A DNA stretch of 64,000 nucleotides from Acidobacteriota bacterium (GTDB taxonomy: Bacteria > Acidobacteriota > UBA6911 > RPQK01 > DATIPO01): positions 1 to 64,000 of the forward strand of contig DATIPQ010000146.1 in NCBI GenBank assembly GCA_035471785.1. Direction: 5' to 3'. The position numbers and the translations under genes were made by a program. Positions 1 to 9,367 of the stretch are shown here, piece after piece. The notes under the pieces were generated by a model that worked only from the letters and a program-made list of their open reading frames with translations, made no database searches and had not been told where the DNA came from. Position 1 is the first letter of the stretch, and every line of letters begins with the position of its first letter.

Positions 1-1779
1 CAGGTTGAGGGTCAGGCGGTCCGACACCTTCCAGTCGTCCTGGATGAAGAAAGCCCACTCGCTCTGGCGGAAGTTGTGAGGCGTTCCCACCAGCGGCAGT
101 TGGCCTTCCACCCGCGGATCGACGCGGGCCGAAACCTCGGAAGGCAGTTCGGAGATGAAGTCGAACACGCCGGCGAAGGCTACGTAGCCGCGGGTCAGGA
201 ACTGGAAGTCGCTGTCGTCCTGGTTCCAGCGGTACTCGAAGCCGGTCTTGATGCCGTGATCGCCCACGTTGATGGAGACCACGTCGACCAGGTGGTATTC
301 CTCGGCCGTGAAAAACTGAGGCGTTCCGCCGTAGGCACCGAAGCCCGTAATGCCGTCGCCGCCCGCGAAGTTGAAGATGTTGAAGTCGGTGATGTCGAAA
401 CGGGGCGTGTTGAAGTCGGTTCGTGTGCGGTTGTAGCCGTAGCGGATCTCGTTGACCACGGTGGGGGAGAAGATGTGGGTGTCGGAAATCACGCCGTTGG
501 CGAAATGGCCGTCGAAGTCGTTGCCCAACTCCGCCGCGCGGATGTTGTTGGAAGGCGTCTCCGAGGTCTGCCAGATATAGCGGAAGAAGAGCTTGTTGTT
601 GTCGGTCACCTCGTGATCGAGGCGCACGTTGTACTGGTAGCTCCTGGCATCGTTGGGTGAGAAGAAGTTGGCCGTTCCCACATCCGGAATGCCATCCAAG
701 GGGCCCGCCGCCTGAAAGTCGCCCGAAATCGATCCCACGTCATCGAAGTCAGCAGTCGGCGTGGGGCCGGGAAAGGCCTGGAAGAATTGGGCGGCCAGCG
801 AATTGGGCGCCTGCTGCTGCACCAGTTGGCGCAGCTCGGGCGTCTCGAAGCGGCCCTGGGTGGACTCGCCCGAGAAGGTGCGGATGCCTTCGAAGGCGCC
901 GAAGAAAAAGGTCTTGTCCCTGATCACCGGTCCGCCGATGGTGAATCCGGCCTGGTGCTGGCGCAAGGGCGCCGTGTCTTCGCCGTCGAAGTATTCGCGG
1001 GCGTCGATGGAATTGTTGCGGTGGAACCAGTAGGCGGTGCCATGGAACTCGTTGGTCCCCGACTTGGTGACCACATTGACCACGGCGCCGTTGTTGCGTC
1101 CGAACTCGGCCGAGAAGTTGTTGTTCTGGATGCGGAACTCCTGAACCGAGTCGAGGTTGGGCGTAACCGAGGTGGCTCCGCCGGTGATGGGATCGTTGTT
1201 GGAAACCCCGTCCAGCGAGAAGTTGTTGCCGCGGGTGCGGTTGCCGCTGGCGTTGATGTCGGACTGGCCGCCGATGCCGTCGTTGATGCCGGCGGTGACG
1301 CCGGGCTGCAGCAGGGCCAGTTGGAAGACGTTGCGTCCGTTGAGGGGAAGGTCCTCCACCTGGCGGCCGCTGACCACGCTGGAAAGCGTGCCTTCCTCGG
1401 TGTTGACCTTCTGCACGGCTCCGGAGACTTCGACGGTTTCGGTAATGTCTCCGACTTGCATGTTGAAGTTGAGCGTCTGCAGTCCGGCCACGTCCAGCTT
1501 GAACTCGGCGCTGGTCGTTTTGAAGCCGGTCAGCTTGGCTTCGCAGTGGTATTGGCCCGAAGGCACGTTGGTGATGCGGAAGCGGCCCTCGTCATCGGTG
1601 ATGGCCGTCCGCTTGGCGTTGGTCTGCTTGTTGGTGAGCAGGATCTCGGCGCCCGGAATCACGGCGCCCGACTCGTCGCGCACCGTACCGTCAACGGTGC
1701 CCGTGGGAGTCTGGGCCAAGGCCGTGGAGCCGATCAGTCCCACCAGAAACAAACACAGAAGCACAAGAGACTTCTTCAT
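1..1779 (-). CDS. TonB-dependent receptor, Oar-like (C-terminus cut by window edge)
   Basis: Outer-membrane TonB-dependent receptor that would import a large ligand using proton-motive energy; the ligand cannot be told. The first 593 residues are present. A signal peptide (about residues 1-23, ending in ALAQ) is followed by a carboxypeptidase-regulatory-like beta-sandwich (about 25-100; GTVRDESGAVIPGA type), the plug domain (about 125-225, with DLPLNGRN and a VVTKSGTNEFHG stretch) and the start of the barrel. This order is typical of the Oar-like receptors expanded in Acidobacteriota. The start is set by AGGAGG at 1784-1789, four bases before ATG. The rest of the barrel lies beyond base 1. 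It is alone in its transcription unit as far as can be seen. Confidence 0.93.
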   Translation of the reverse strand, partial: MKKSLVLLCLFLVGLIGSTALAQTPTGTVDGTVRDESGAVIPGAEILLTNKQTNAKRTAITDDEGRFRITNVPSGQYHCEAKLTGFKTTSAEFKLDVAGLQTLNFNMQVGDITETVEVSGAVQKVNTEEGTLSSVVSGRQVEDLPLNGRNVFQLALLQPGVTAGINDGIGGQSDINASGNRTRGNNFSLDGVSNNDPITGGATSVTPNLDSVQEFRIQNNNFSAEFGRNNGAVVNVVTKSGTNEFHGTAYWFHRNNSIDAREYFDGEDTAPLRQHQAGFTIGGPVIRDKTFFFGAFEGIRTFSGESTQGRFETPELRQLVQQQAPNSLAAQFFQAFPGPTPTADFDDVGSISGDFQAAGPLDGIPDVGTANFFSPNDARSYQYNVRLDHEVTDNNKLFFRYIWQTSETPSNNIRAAELGNDFDGHFANGVISDTHIFSPTVVNEIRYGYNRTRTDFNTPRFDITDFNIFNFAGGDGITGFGAYGGTPQFFTAEEYHLVDVVSINVGDHGIKTGFEYRWNQDDSDFQFLTRGYVAFAGVFDFISELPSEVSARVDPRVEGQLPLVGTPHNFRQSEWAFFIQDDWKVSDRLTLNL

Positions 1780-2193
1780 CGAACCTCCTGAAATTGGATG
1801 AAACGAATTGAGGCAGACTAGGCGTTCTGGAGGGCAAGCCTGGGGCCGGGCGGTAGAAAACCGCTGCCGCGCACCCCGAGAAGGAAACCCACCTTGAACG
1901 TTCAAAGCAACCCTAGCGAAGTTAGCGAGCAACGTCCCAAAGCACTGGGTCATGCTCTTTAGACCCTAACTGAGAACGATGGCGCTCTTTCAGCAATTCT
2001 CGTACCACCTTTGCCAAGGGACTTCCGGGAAGATCAGGTTTGCCAGTGTTTGCGGGCTCTTTTAGCTACTTGCTGAGGGTGCATGGCATATCATTTTATC
2101 CAGAAAATTGGATGCATTCTGCCCGGTGCGTCCAAAAAATCGGACATTCTGGAGCTGAATCGCCCTTCAGGCGAATCGTTTCAACGCCGGCGG
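1780..2193. other. Intergenic region upstream of the TonB receptor
   Basis: 414 bases with no convincing gene. It must hold the receptor promoter and the end of the upstream TPR operon. It is more AT-rich than its neighbours around 1960-2160. A small hairpin (TCGCC/GGCGA, 2160-2174) lies just past the stop of the TPR gene on the minus strand and a T6 run follows further on; this could be a weak terminator. The short plus-strand reading frame at 2040-2294 runs into the TPR gene antisense and has no family features. Confidence 0.5.
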
Positions 2194-3381
2194 TCAGGGT
2201 TTGCGGCGTTGGAACTCTTGCAGAAGACGCCGTCCTTCCTCGCGTCGGCCCTGGCGCATGTAGAGCCGGCCCAGGTGCAGAAAGGCCTCGGTGATCTCGG
2301 GATGGCGGCGGGTGACCGACTCCAGCAGGTCGCGGGCCTGATCGATCTCGCCCCGGTTCATCGCCACCCGGGCCGAGAGGTACAGGTAGAGGCCCCGCTC
2401 GCGAAACTCTGAAGGCAGCGACTGGAGGTGAGCCGCGGCGGCTTGGTAGTCTTCTTCCTTGACGGCCAACTCGGCGGCGAAGAGGCGGGCCTTGTTTCCC
2501 TCCGTGCCCTCCTGACGGATCAGCGGCTGCAAAATCTGCAGAGCTTGGCCGCTGTCGCCTTGGAGAAAGTGCAGCCGGGCCAGATCGAGGCGCACCTCGT
2601 TGTCCTGAGGGTGCTCCTGCAGGTAGCGCCGGTAGCCCTCGATGGCTGGCGGATACCTGTTGAGGCGGCTGAATTCGCGGGCCAGCAAAAGATGCCCGCG
2701 CGCGCCCAGAGGAGGCAATCCCGAGGCCTGACGCACGTCCTCTGCCAGTTGGGCGAGTTGCGGTTCTTCCATGCCCTGCATGTTGCCGGCAAGTTGACGG
2801 TAGAAGTAGAGGTTGGCCTCCTGCCCGCCATGCGCAAAGGCGACCTCGAGATGCTTCAGGGCTTCGTCGGTGCGTTGCAGGCTGAAGAGGACCAAGGCGC
2901 GGTTGATGTGGCTCTGGAAAGCCTGCGGGTTCTCTTGCAGGAATTCCCGGTAGATGGCGGACGCCTCTTGAGCCTGGCCCCGGTTCAAGTGGAGAAAGGC
3001 CAGCAGGTGAACGAAGCGCTCGTCGGACGGGCGGTCGCGGCGCAGGTCCAGCAACTGGCGGCGCGCCTCCTCCTGGCGCCCGGCCCGCAGGTAGGCCTCG
3101 TAGAGTTTCACGCGCTGCGGGATGTCGAGCGGAAAGGCCTGATAAAATCCGATGACCCGTTCCCAGTGACTGAGTTGGCGCGAAGCCTCTGCGGCCTCCT
3201 CCAGGTGCTGCTTCTCCAGACGGCCTTCCTCCTGCAAGCGAAGAAAGATCTCTTCGGCCTGGCTGAACTGCTTCTCGCGCACCAAACGCAGAGCGTCCTG
3301 GACGTCGGCGGGTTGGATCCGGAAATGGGGGAGCGCCATGGCCGCCCCGAGCAGTAAAATCGCGGCAAGGGGGGCTCTCAT
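2194..3381 (-). CDS. TPR-repeat protein, last gene of a cytochrome c operon
   Basis: A 395-residue protein made almost wholly of tetratricopeptide repeats, a scaffold for protein-protein contacts. An N-terminal hydrophobic stretch (LAAILLLGAAMAL, about residues 4-16) looks like a signal peptide or anchor, so the repeats probably act outside the cytoplasm. Repeats are clear, for example around FLHLNRGQAQEASAIYREFL and LFSLQRTDEALKHLEVAF. The start ATG overlaps the TGA of the preceding gene (ATGA, 3378-3381), which implies translational coupling with the PpiC/TPR gene and, through it, the multihaem cytochrome. A longer frame runs upstream but is inside that gene. Its exact partner is unknown; assembly or tethering of the cytochrome is an inference from the operon. 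Confidence 0.85.
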   Translation of the reverse strand: MRAPLAAILLLGAAMALPHFRIQPADVQDALRLVREKQFSQAEEIFLRLQEEGRLEKQHLEEAAEASRQLSHWERVIGFYQAFPLDIPQRVKLYEAYLRAGRQEEARRQLLDLRRDRPSDERFVHLLAFLHLNRGQAQEASAIYREFLQENPQAFQSHINRALVLFSLQRTDEALKHLEVAFAHGGQEANLYFYRQLAGNMQGMEEPQLAQLAEDVRQASGLPPLGARGHLLLAREFSRLNRYPPAIEGYRRYLQEHPQDNEVRLDLARLHFLQGDSGQALQILQPLIRQEGTEGNKARLFAAELAVKEEDYQAAAAHLQSLPSEFRERGLYLYLSARVAMNRGEIDQARDLLESVTRRHPEITEAFLHLGRLYMRQGRREEGRRLLQEFQRRKP

Positions 3382-5663
3382 GGGATCAGTTTGCGTCCTT
3401 TGAGGGCGTTTTGTTGGTCCAAGAGCCTCTGGCGGCCCGCGTCCAGTTGCTTTTTCAAGTCCTCGAAGCGCTGCAGGTACTCGCGGGCCTGGAGGGGCTG
3501 GCCCTTTTGTTGGCAGAGCCGGCCCATCAGGTAGTGGGTGCGGATGTGGTCGGGCTCTGATTGCAGCACTTTGAGCAGATGCGCTTCGGCTGCTTGGGTG
3601 TCTCCCTCCTCGAGCAGCAGGGAGCCCATCTCGAAGTGCAATTGGTAGGAGTCGGGCGAAAGCTCCAGCCCCCGCCGCAGCCATTGCTTGGACTCGGCGA
3701 TTTGGCCGGCTTGGGCGGCGGCCTGCCCCAGCAGCAGCAGGACGTTGACGTTGTCGGGCTGCAGCTTGAGCGCTCTTTTGAAGCTTTCAATAGCCTCCGC
3801 CGCTCGACCGGCGTTGAGGTGGACCTGGCCCAGGAAGTAGTGGGCCGACCAGGCTTGAGGATCCGCGGCGGCCAGCGCGGAGAGCACGGCCTCGGCTTCC
3901 TGGAAGCGCAGTTGCTCCGAGTAGAGCTTGCCCAGCAGCGCTTGCCCGTAGGGCGACGGATTGGCTTTCAGCCATTTCTCGGCTTCCTCGAAGAGGCTGA
4001 ACTTGACCAGGTGATTGACGGCCTCCAGCATTTGCGGGGCCGGCAGCCGCAGCGAGCGAAAGAGGGCCAGCGCTTGTTCGTCCAGGTCCAGGTAGAGGAG
4101 CTGTTCCAGCAGCTTGAGTTGCTGCGGTCCCTGCAGGGAAGCCAGGTCGATGGCCTGCAAGTGCTGAAACGATTCCTCCAGGTCCCGGCGCTCATAGGCC
4201 AGGCGGGAGGCCAGAATGGCGATTTCAGGGTTGTCGGGTTCCAGCCGCCGGGCCCGTGCCAGCAATTCATCGGCCAGGGTAAAGCGTCCCTGCACGGTGG
4301 AGGCGTGGGCCATGGCCGTCAGGGCGGGAACGAAATCGGCATAATGCTGAAGGGACCTTTCCCAGGCTTTCCAGGCGTTTTCCCATTGGCCTTGGCCCTG
4401 CAGCACCTTGCCCAGCGCCACCAGCGTCCAGGCCCGCTGGAACTGAAGCTCGCGGGAGGCGGGATTGATGCGCACGGCCCGGTCGTAGTAGTCGAGCGCG
4501 CTCTGGAAATCCCCTTCCAGCAGGGCATTGCGGGCCCTCTCCGCCAACGTTTCGGCGGACTCGGGGGCTTGCGCGGGAGCCTCGGCTGGTTCCTCCCGCT
4601 GCGCCTGCCGGCCCAGGGAATCGAGTTCCTGCAAGGCGCTGCGCGCCGCCTCCATGGAGGGATTCCGGCGCAGCAGATCCTGCAGGATGGTGCGGGCTTC
4701 CTCGAGGCGCCCCAGGTGGGCCAGGGCGATGGCCTGGGAGTGCAGGAAGCGGGGATTGCCGGGATCGAGCGTGGCCGCCATTTGGAAGGCTTCCAGAGCC
4801 TTGGCCGGCTCTCGCTGGCCGTAGGCCACCCCCAGGTTAAAGTGCGCCACGGGCAGCAGCGGATTTATGTCAATGGCTTGTCGGGCCGCCTGGATGGCCT
4901 GCGGAAACTCCCCGAGGGCCTGGTAGGCGCCCGACATGTTGACGTAGCAATAGGCTCGGTTGGGATCGACCTGGAGAGCTCGCTGGAAGGCGGAGATGGC
5001 GGCCCGGTGCTCGCCCAGCCCCTGCAGCGCGGCCCCCAGATTGTAGTAGGCCTGGTGATACTGGGGTTCGATCTCGATGGCCTTCAGGTAGCTGTCGATC
5101 TCTTCCCGCGGCCGGCCCGCCTTGCCCAGTGCAACGCCCAGCTTGAAGTAGCCGTGGATGAACTCGGGATTGAGTTCGATGGCCTGGCGATAGGTCTCGA
5201 TGGCTTCTTCCAGGCGGCCCTCCTCCATTTTCGCATCAGCCTCTTCGCTCAGTTCGATGGCTTGGTCGCGGAAGCCTTCGGGCATGCGGTAGAGGATGAT
5301 GGTCTCGCGACCCAGGCGGAAGGGCCGGCTGTGCGATCCGGGCTCCAGGTCCTGGGCGTGGCGGCGGAAGGTCTCGTTCATCTGGGCCAGTCTCATGGCC
5401 CCCAGATAACCGCCCTCGGCAGCGGTGGCGTCGCTGGAAAGACGGCGGGCCACTTGGCTGAAGGGCTGCCCCTGCTGCAACAGTTGCAGGGCCTCCTCAA
5501 CCACGGCGGGGGAATCGGCCACCAGCATTCGCAGATAGACTCTCTTCAGGTCCTCCAGGGGTACGGCCTCCAGCGGCAGGCCGGTCAGGACGGGCGCGAG
5601 AAGGATTGCCGCCAGCGCCGCGGCCATTGCCAAGCGTCGCCTTGCCGGAGCCGCGGGCCTCAT
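3378..5663 (-). CDS. PpiC-like rotamase-domain and TPR protein, exported
   Basis: A 761-residue protein. After an N-terminal export signal (hydrophobic MAAALAAILLAPVLTG, residues about 13-28) comes a parvulin-like (PpiC) region at about residues 30-130, recognisable from the FSQVARRLSSDATAAEGGYLG stretch and the later LEPGSHSRPFRLG stretch. The rest is many TPRs, some of them consensus-like (AYYNLGAALQGLGEHRAAIS). The PpiC part is short, so catalytic activity is uncertain and it may serve only for binding. The start chosen gives an ATGA overlap with the upstream cytochrome gene; an upstream in-frame ATG at 5768 would lie inside that gene and lacks a signal peptide. It likely acts in the periplasm with the cytochrome. 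Confidence 0.85.
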   Translation of the reverse strand: MRPAAPARRRLAMAAALAAILLAPVLTGLPLEAVPLEDLKRVYLRMLVADSPAVVEEALQLLQQGQPFSQVARRLSSDATAAEGGYLGAMRLAQMNETFRRHAQDLEPGSHSRPFRLGRETIILYRMPEGFRDQAIELSEEADAKMEEGRLEEAIETYRQAIELNPEFIHGYFKLGVALGKAGRPREEIDSYLKAIEIEPQYHQAYYNLGAALQGLGEHRAAISAFQRALQVDPNRAYCYVNMSGAYQALGEFPQAIQAARQAIDINPLLPVAHFNLGVAYGQREPAKALEAFQMAATLDPGNPRFLHSQAIALAHLGRLEEARTILQDLLRRNPSMEAARSALQELDSLGRQAQREEPAEAPAQAPESAETLAERARNALLEGDFQSALDYYDRAVRINPASRELQFQRAWTLVALGKVLQGQGQWENAWKAWERSLQHYADFVPALTAMAHASTVQGRFTLADELLARARRLEPDNPEIAILASRLAYERRDLEESFQHLQAIDLASLQGPQQLKLLEQLLYLDLDEQALALFRSLRLPAPQMLEAVNHLVKFSLFEEAEKWLKANPSPYGQALLGKLYSEQLRFQEAEAVLSALAAADPQAWSAHYFLGQVHLNAGRAAEAIESFKRALKLQPDNVNVLLLLGQAAAQAGQIAESKQWLRRGLELSPDSYQLHFEMGSLLLEEGDTQAAEAHLLKVLQSEPDHIRTHYLMGRLCQQKGQPLQAREYLQRFEDLKKQLDAGRQRLLDQQNALKGRKLIP

Positions 5664-6769
5664 CGCCGGACCACCCGGATCCAGTGATCGGTGAGATGGA
5701 AGTTGTCTTGCTGGACGTCTTCGGGCATGTGGCATCCGATGCATCCGTCGCTGGAATTGACGGGGCACAAGACGGCCTCGGGCCGGGCCTGGGTGTGGCA
5801 GCGCAGGCAGGTCCTTACGTAGATGGGATCTCCTTTGGCGGCGTTCTCATGAGGATTGTGGCAGTCCAGGCAACTGAGTCCGGCGTTGCTTTGGATGTAG
5901 CAGTCGGAGTTGGCCAGGGCGGTCACTTGGTTGGAGATGAGCACGTCTTCGGGACGCGGCTGCACCAGCGAAAAGAAGCCGTTGTGGCACTGCGAGCAGA
6001 GCTCCATCAGCTTGGGGTTGGAGAGCTTGCCGGGATGCAGGATCTCGAGGTCGGCGGCCTTGGCCTCGGCGGCCTCCACGTGGGCCTGCCCTGGCCCGTG
6101 GCAGCGCTCGCAGGTCACGCCCACGTCTCCGAAGACGGGATGGGGCCCCCCCTGGCGGGCCAGTTCGGGGGTCACGGGACCGGTGTGGCAGTTGAGGCAC
6201 TTCTCGGCGAAGTCGCGGTTGAGGACTCGTCCCAGGGCCGCGTCGTAGCTGCTGGGTTGCCCCGCGAAGAGTCCGGGCGACTTCTTGAGGCGCCAGGTGC
6301 CCGCTTCCAGCATGTAGCGGGCTTCCACCAGGGTGGGACGGGGCAGAGCCCGGCCCTCGATTTCACTGGCCAGCAGGATCAGGCTGAGCCCGAAGCGCTC
6401 GCCGCCCACCACGGAATGGACGGGAACCGCCTGGGCGGGGCGTCCCGGCAGTTGCGTCACGAAATGCCAGCGCCCCTGGCGCTTTTCCACGCGGTAGCGG
6501 AGGGGGCCTTCCGTGGTGCTCTGGGGCAGGGTGGAAACCTCGTCCAGAGCCGAGGCCGGACGCCAGGTCTTAGCGTGGTTGCTGGCGAAGTGGTCGCTTC
6601 CGTTGCTCTTATGGCAGCGGGCGCATTCCTGACGGCCCACGTAGCCCCCGTCGGCCGACTCCCAAAGCGGGCGCTCCTCATGAGAAGCCATCAGCAAGAG
6701 GAAGGCCCCGGCCAGCGGCAGCGCCACGGCCGTCAGCGTGCGCAGAGATACGGGAATCCAGGCGAGCAT
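5660..6769 (-). CDS. Multihaem (seven CXXCH) cytochrome c family protein
   Basis: A 369-residue exported c-type cytochrome. A hydrophobic N-terminus (about residues 9-27) is followed by seven CXXCH haem-binding motifs: CARCH, CLNCH, CERCH, CSQCH, CLDCH, CLRCH and CIGCH. Such proteins carry electrons in the periplasm or at the outer face. The arrangement recalls the cytochrome c554/NapC-NrfB-like families often found beside or fused to TPR domains in Acidobacteriota and Planctomycetota, but the substrate cannot be read from the sequence. It is the first gene of a coupled trio with the PpiC/TPR and TPR genes downstream. A GGAAAG ribosome-binding sequence precedes the ATG. Confidence 0.92.
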   Translation of the reverse strand: MLAWIPVSLRTLTAVALPLAGAFLLLMASHEERPLWESADGGYVGRQECARCHKSNGSDHFASNHAKTWRPASALDEVSTLPQSTTEGPLRYRVEKRQGRWHFVTQLPGRPAQAVPVHSVVGGERFGLSLILLASEIEGRALPRPTLVEARYMLEAGTWRLKKSPGLFAGQPSSYDAALGRVLNRDFAEKCLNCHTGPVTPELARQGGPHPVFGDVGVTCERCHGPGQAHVEAAEAKAADLEILHPGKLSNPKLMELCSQCHNGFFSLVQPRPEDVLISNQVTALANSDCYIQSNAGLSCLDCHNPHENAAKGDPIYVRTCLRCHTQARPEAVLCPVNSSDGCIGCHMPEDVQQDNFHLTDHWIRVVRR

Positions 6770-6836
6770 GGCTTTCCAGCTTACTTCACCCGGCGCTGAA
6801 AGAACAAGCCCCCAGACTGGAAAGCCAATTGGTGGG

Positions 6837-6969
6837 GCGGCCCTCCCGCTAGCTGGGCGGGCCGCGGCAAGGATGTAGCGAGCAGCCTCATACCGCCGAG
6901 AGCAATTAGCCCTTCAGCGCGGTCGCTGAAACTTGACCCGTGTGTGAACTTGTTGGCCACCTAGTGGCC
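6837..6969 (-). terminator. Hairpins between metG and the cytochrome operon
   Basis: The 261-base gap 6770-7030 has no gene. It holds three inverted repeats: GGCCAC-CTA-GTGGCC (6955-6969), TTCAGCG-4-CGCTGAA (6913-6930, perfect 7-bp stem) and an 11-bp stem with one mismatch, GCGGCCCtCCC/GGGcGGGCCGC (6837-6865). The first two follow the metG stop on the minus strand and may end its transcript, although neither has a T run. The promoter of the cytochrome operon should lie between these and 6770. Confidence 0.4.
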
Positions 6970-7030
6970 CTAGAGCCACTCGTGGTAGTTGCCTCCGCCG
7001 CAGCAGCAGGCGAAGGTAGCGGCTTCATAT

Positions 7031-9115
7031 TCAGCCCACGCTGCTGCCCGCGGATGCATCGTCGTCGACTCCCAACAGCAGGACGTCGTCGCCGTCGCTG
7101 GCGGCCAGGAGCATGCCCTGGCTGAGGCCGAAACGCATCTTGCGAGGCCTGAGGTTGGCCACCACGATGATGCGCCTGCCTTCCAGTTGGGCGGGCTGGT
7201 AGTGCTTCTTGATGCCGGCGAAGATGGCGCGCGGCTCGGACTCTCCCACGTCGATGGTCAGCCTGAGGAGTTTGTCGGCGCCTTCCACCTGCTCGGCTTT
7301 GAGCACCCGGGCCACCCTCAGATCGATTTTCAGGAAGTCGTCGATGGTGATCTCGGGCTTGAGAGGAGGGTCGAGGGCCTTTCTATCTTCGCTCTCGCCG
7401 TCCGCCCCGCCGTCGGAAGCCCGGGCGCGCTCGCGGCTTTCCAGGACCATGGCCTTGACGGCCTCGGGATCGATGCGGGTGACCAGGGTCTCGAAAGTCC
7501 CCACCTTGCGCTCGCTCAAGTCGTAGGCGATGTCTTCCCAGCCGATGGGGCCGATGTCCAAAGCCTTTTCCACCTTCTCGGCGTAGACGGGCACCACCGG
7601 CTTGAGGAATCCCGTCAGAGCCTTGACGTAGTTGGCTCCCATGGTGCAGACGGCGCGGGCTTTTTCTTCATCTTCTTTGATCAGCTTCCAGGGAGCCTGC
7701 TCCTGGAAGTAGCGGTTGGCCTCCAGGGCCAGTTCGTTGATCAGGCGCAGGGCCGCCGCCGAGTCGAATCGTTCGTAAGCCTCGCCGATCTTGGGCTTGA
7801 AATGCTGCTGCAAACGCCGGCAAGCCTCCGCCGCTTCCTCAGGCAGCGGCCCCAGACGGCTGTCGAGGCGCTTGTTGAGGAACTGGATGACCCGGCTGGA
7901 GAAGTTTGCCAGGTTGTTGACGAACTCCGAGTTGACCCGCTCGGCCAGTTCAGACTTGGAGGCGTCCAGCGATTCCGGGTCGGAGGGGTCTTCCCAGCTT
8001 CCGATGTTCAAGTCGAGGTCGCTGGGCTCGGGGCGCAGCTTGCTGGCCAAGAAGAAGCGCAAGTACTCCGGATCGAGATGGTTCAAGTAGACCCGGGCGT
8101 TGATGAAGGTCCCCCGGCTCTTGCTCATCTTCTGCCCGTTGACGGTCAGGAATCCGTGCACCTGCACGCGGTGAGGAACAGTGTAGCCGCCCGTCTTGAG
8201 CACCGAAGGCCAGAACAGGCAATGGAAGTAGACGATGTCCTTGCCGATCACGTGGACGACCTGCGAGCTGTCGTCCTTCCAGAACTCGTCGGCAGAGCGC
8301 CCCGCCTTGGAGGCGTAGACTTCGGTAGCGCCGATGTAGCCCACGGGAGCGTCCAGCCACACGTAGAAATACTTGTCATCCTCGCCTGGGATGGAAAAGC
8401 CGAAATAGGGGGCGTCGCGGCTGATGTCCCAGTCGTTGAGCCCTTCCTGAAGCCACTCGCGCACGAAGGCACGAGTAGTCGAGGGCATGCTTTCAGGACG
8501 GTTGACCCACTCCTCCAGGAAGTCTTGAGTCTGGGAGAGCTTATAAAAGACATGCTCGGAAGTGCGCGTCTCCACCCGTCCGCCGCTGATGGCCGAGCGG
8601 GGATCGATGAGGTCGGTGGGGCGATAGGTGCTGTTGCACTTCTCGCAGGAATCGCCGTACTGGTCTTCCGACTTGCACACCGGGCAGGTCCCGCGCACCC
8701 AGCGGTCGGGCAGGAAGCGCTCATCCTCAGGCGAATAAAGGCCCTCTACGTCCTTTTTGTAGATCAGCCCTTTGCTCTTGGCCTCCTCGTAGATGGCGTA
8801 GAGGTGACGGCGCGTTTCCTCGGAGTCGGTGGTGTGATAGGCGTCGAAACTGATGTTGAAGTCCTTCAGATCGCTGAAATGTCGGCGCTGGTAGTGGGCG
8901 GCGATCTGAGAGGGCTTTTTGCCCAGCTCGCGCGCCTTGAGTTCGATTGGCGATCCGTGGGCGTCGGAGGCGCAGACGTAGACGGCGTCGTTGCCCAGCA
9001 TGCGTTGGAAGCGGGCGTAGATGTCGGTCTGCACCGCCTCCAGCAGATATCCCAGATGGATGTCTCCGTTGGCGTAGGGCAGTGCGCTGGTGATCAGTAG
9101 GCGCCGGCGGCTCAT
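7031..9115 (-). CDS. metG: Methionyl-tRNA synthetase with C-terminal tRNA-binding domain
   Basis: Class I synthetase that charges tRNA-Met with methionine, in the cytoplasm. Seen in the 694 residues: the HIGH-like HLGY at about 21-24, a zinc knuckle CPVC...CEKC at about 141-158, KMSKS at about 328, the alpha-helical anticodon-binding domain, and after an Asp/Glu-rich linker a C-terminal EMAP/Trbp111-like domain ([20 protein letters not shown] type, about 580-680) that helps dimerise and bind tRNA. The length matches bacterial MetG proteins carrying the C-terminal domain. The stop is TGA at 7031-7033. It stands alone, with a decayed permease remnant upstream. Confidence 0.97.
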   Translation of the reverse strand: MSRRRLLITSALPYANGDIHLGYLLEAVQTDIYARFQRMLGNDAVYVCASDAHGSPIELKARELGKKPSQIAAHYQRRHFSDLKDFNISFDAYHTTDSEETRRHLYAIYEEAKSKGLIYKKDVEGLYSPEDERFLPDRWVRGTCPVCKSEDQYGDSCEKCNSTYRPTDLIDPRSAISGGRVETRTSEHVFYKLSQTQDFLEEWVNRPESMPSTTRAFVREWLQEGLNDWDISRDAPYFGFSIPGEDDKYFYVWLDAPVGYIGATEVYASKAGRSADEFWKDDSSQVVHVIGKDIVYFHCLFWPSVLKTGGYTVPHRVQVHGFLTVNGQKMSKSRGTFINARVYLNHLDPEYLRFFLASKLRPEPSDLDLNIGSWEDPSDPESLDASKSELAERVNSEFVNNLANFSSRVIQFLNKRLDSRLGPLPEEAAEACRRLQQHFKPKIGEAYERFDSAAALRLINELALEANRYFQEQAPWKLIKEDEEKARAVCTMGANYVKALTGFLKPVVPVYAEKVEKALDIGPIGWEDIAYDLSERKVGTFETLVTRIDPEAVKAMVLESRERARASDGGADGESEDRKALDPPLKPEITIDDFLKIDLRVARVLKAEQVEGADKLLRLTIDVGESEPRAIFAGIKKHYQPAQLEGRRIIVVANLRPRKMRFGLSQGMLLAASDGDDVLLLGVDDDASAGSSVG

Positions 9116-9178
9116 GATGACTCCTCTTGGCAGATTCGAAGTCGCTCAGTATAGCAGGAGCCGGGCCGGGTCGGCCTC

Positions 9179-9351
9179 TCATTCGCTGCGCAGTACGGAT
9201 GGGATCGAGCCGGGGAGGCGCGGCGGGCCGGAAGGTAAGCCGCCAGCAATGCCACCGCTGCGGGGAGCAGCGAGACGGCCGCAAAAGTCGCCGGATCGCC
9301 GGGACCGCCCTGGCCAGCAGAAAGGGGCCCAGGCGCGGGGAAGACCTGCTT
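9179..9351 (-). pseudogene. Remnant of a MacB/ADOP-type ABC permease C-terminus
   Basis: On the minus strand this stretch reads as the last transmembrane segment and tail of a MacB/FtsX-type permease: GDPATFAAVSLLPAAVALLA then AYLPARRAS. A frameshift follows: dropping one C from the CCCC run restores ASRLDPIR, the family's usual 'ARRASRxDP' end, and another frame ends in LRSE-stop (9179-9181), like the usual ALRxE terminus. Nothing of the large upstream permease remains. It sits directly downstream of a PadR regulator, the known partner of such permeases in Acidobacteriota. I infer a deleted and frameshifted permease gene; chance similarity is the alternative. Confidence 0.55.
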
Positions 9352-9367
9352 GACGGCGGACGGCCCT

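Noticed and set aside
3561-5687. 708-codon plus-strand frame opposite the PpiC/TPR gene
   Set aside because: Low-complexity Gly/Gln/Leu shadow of a TPR gene with no domain.
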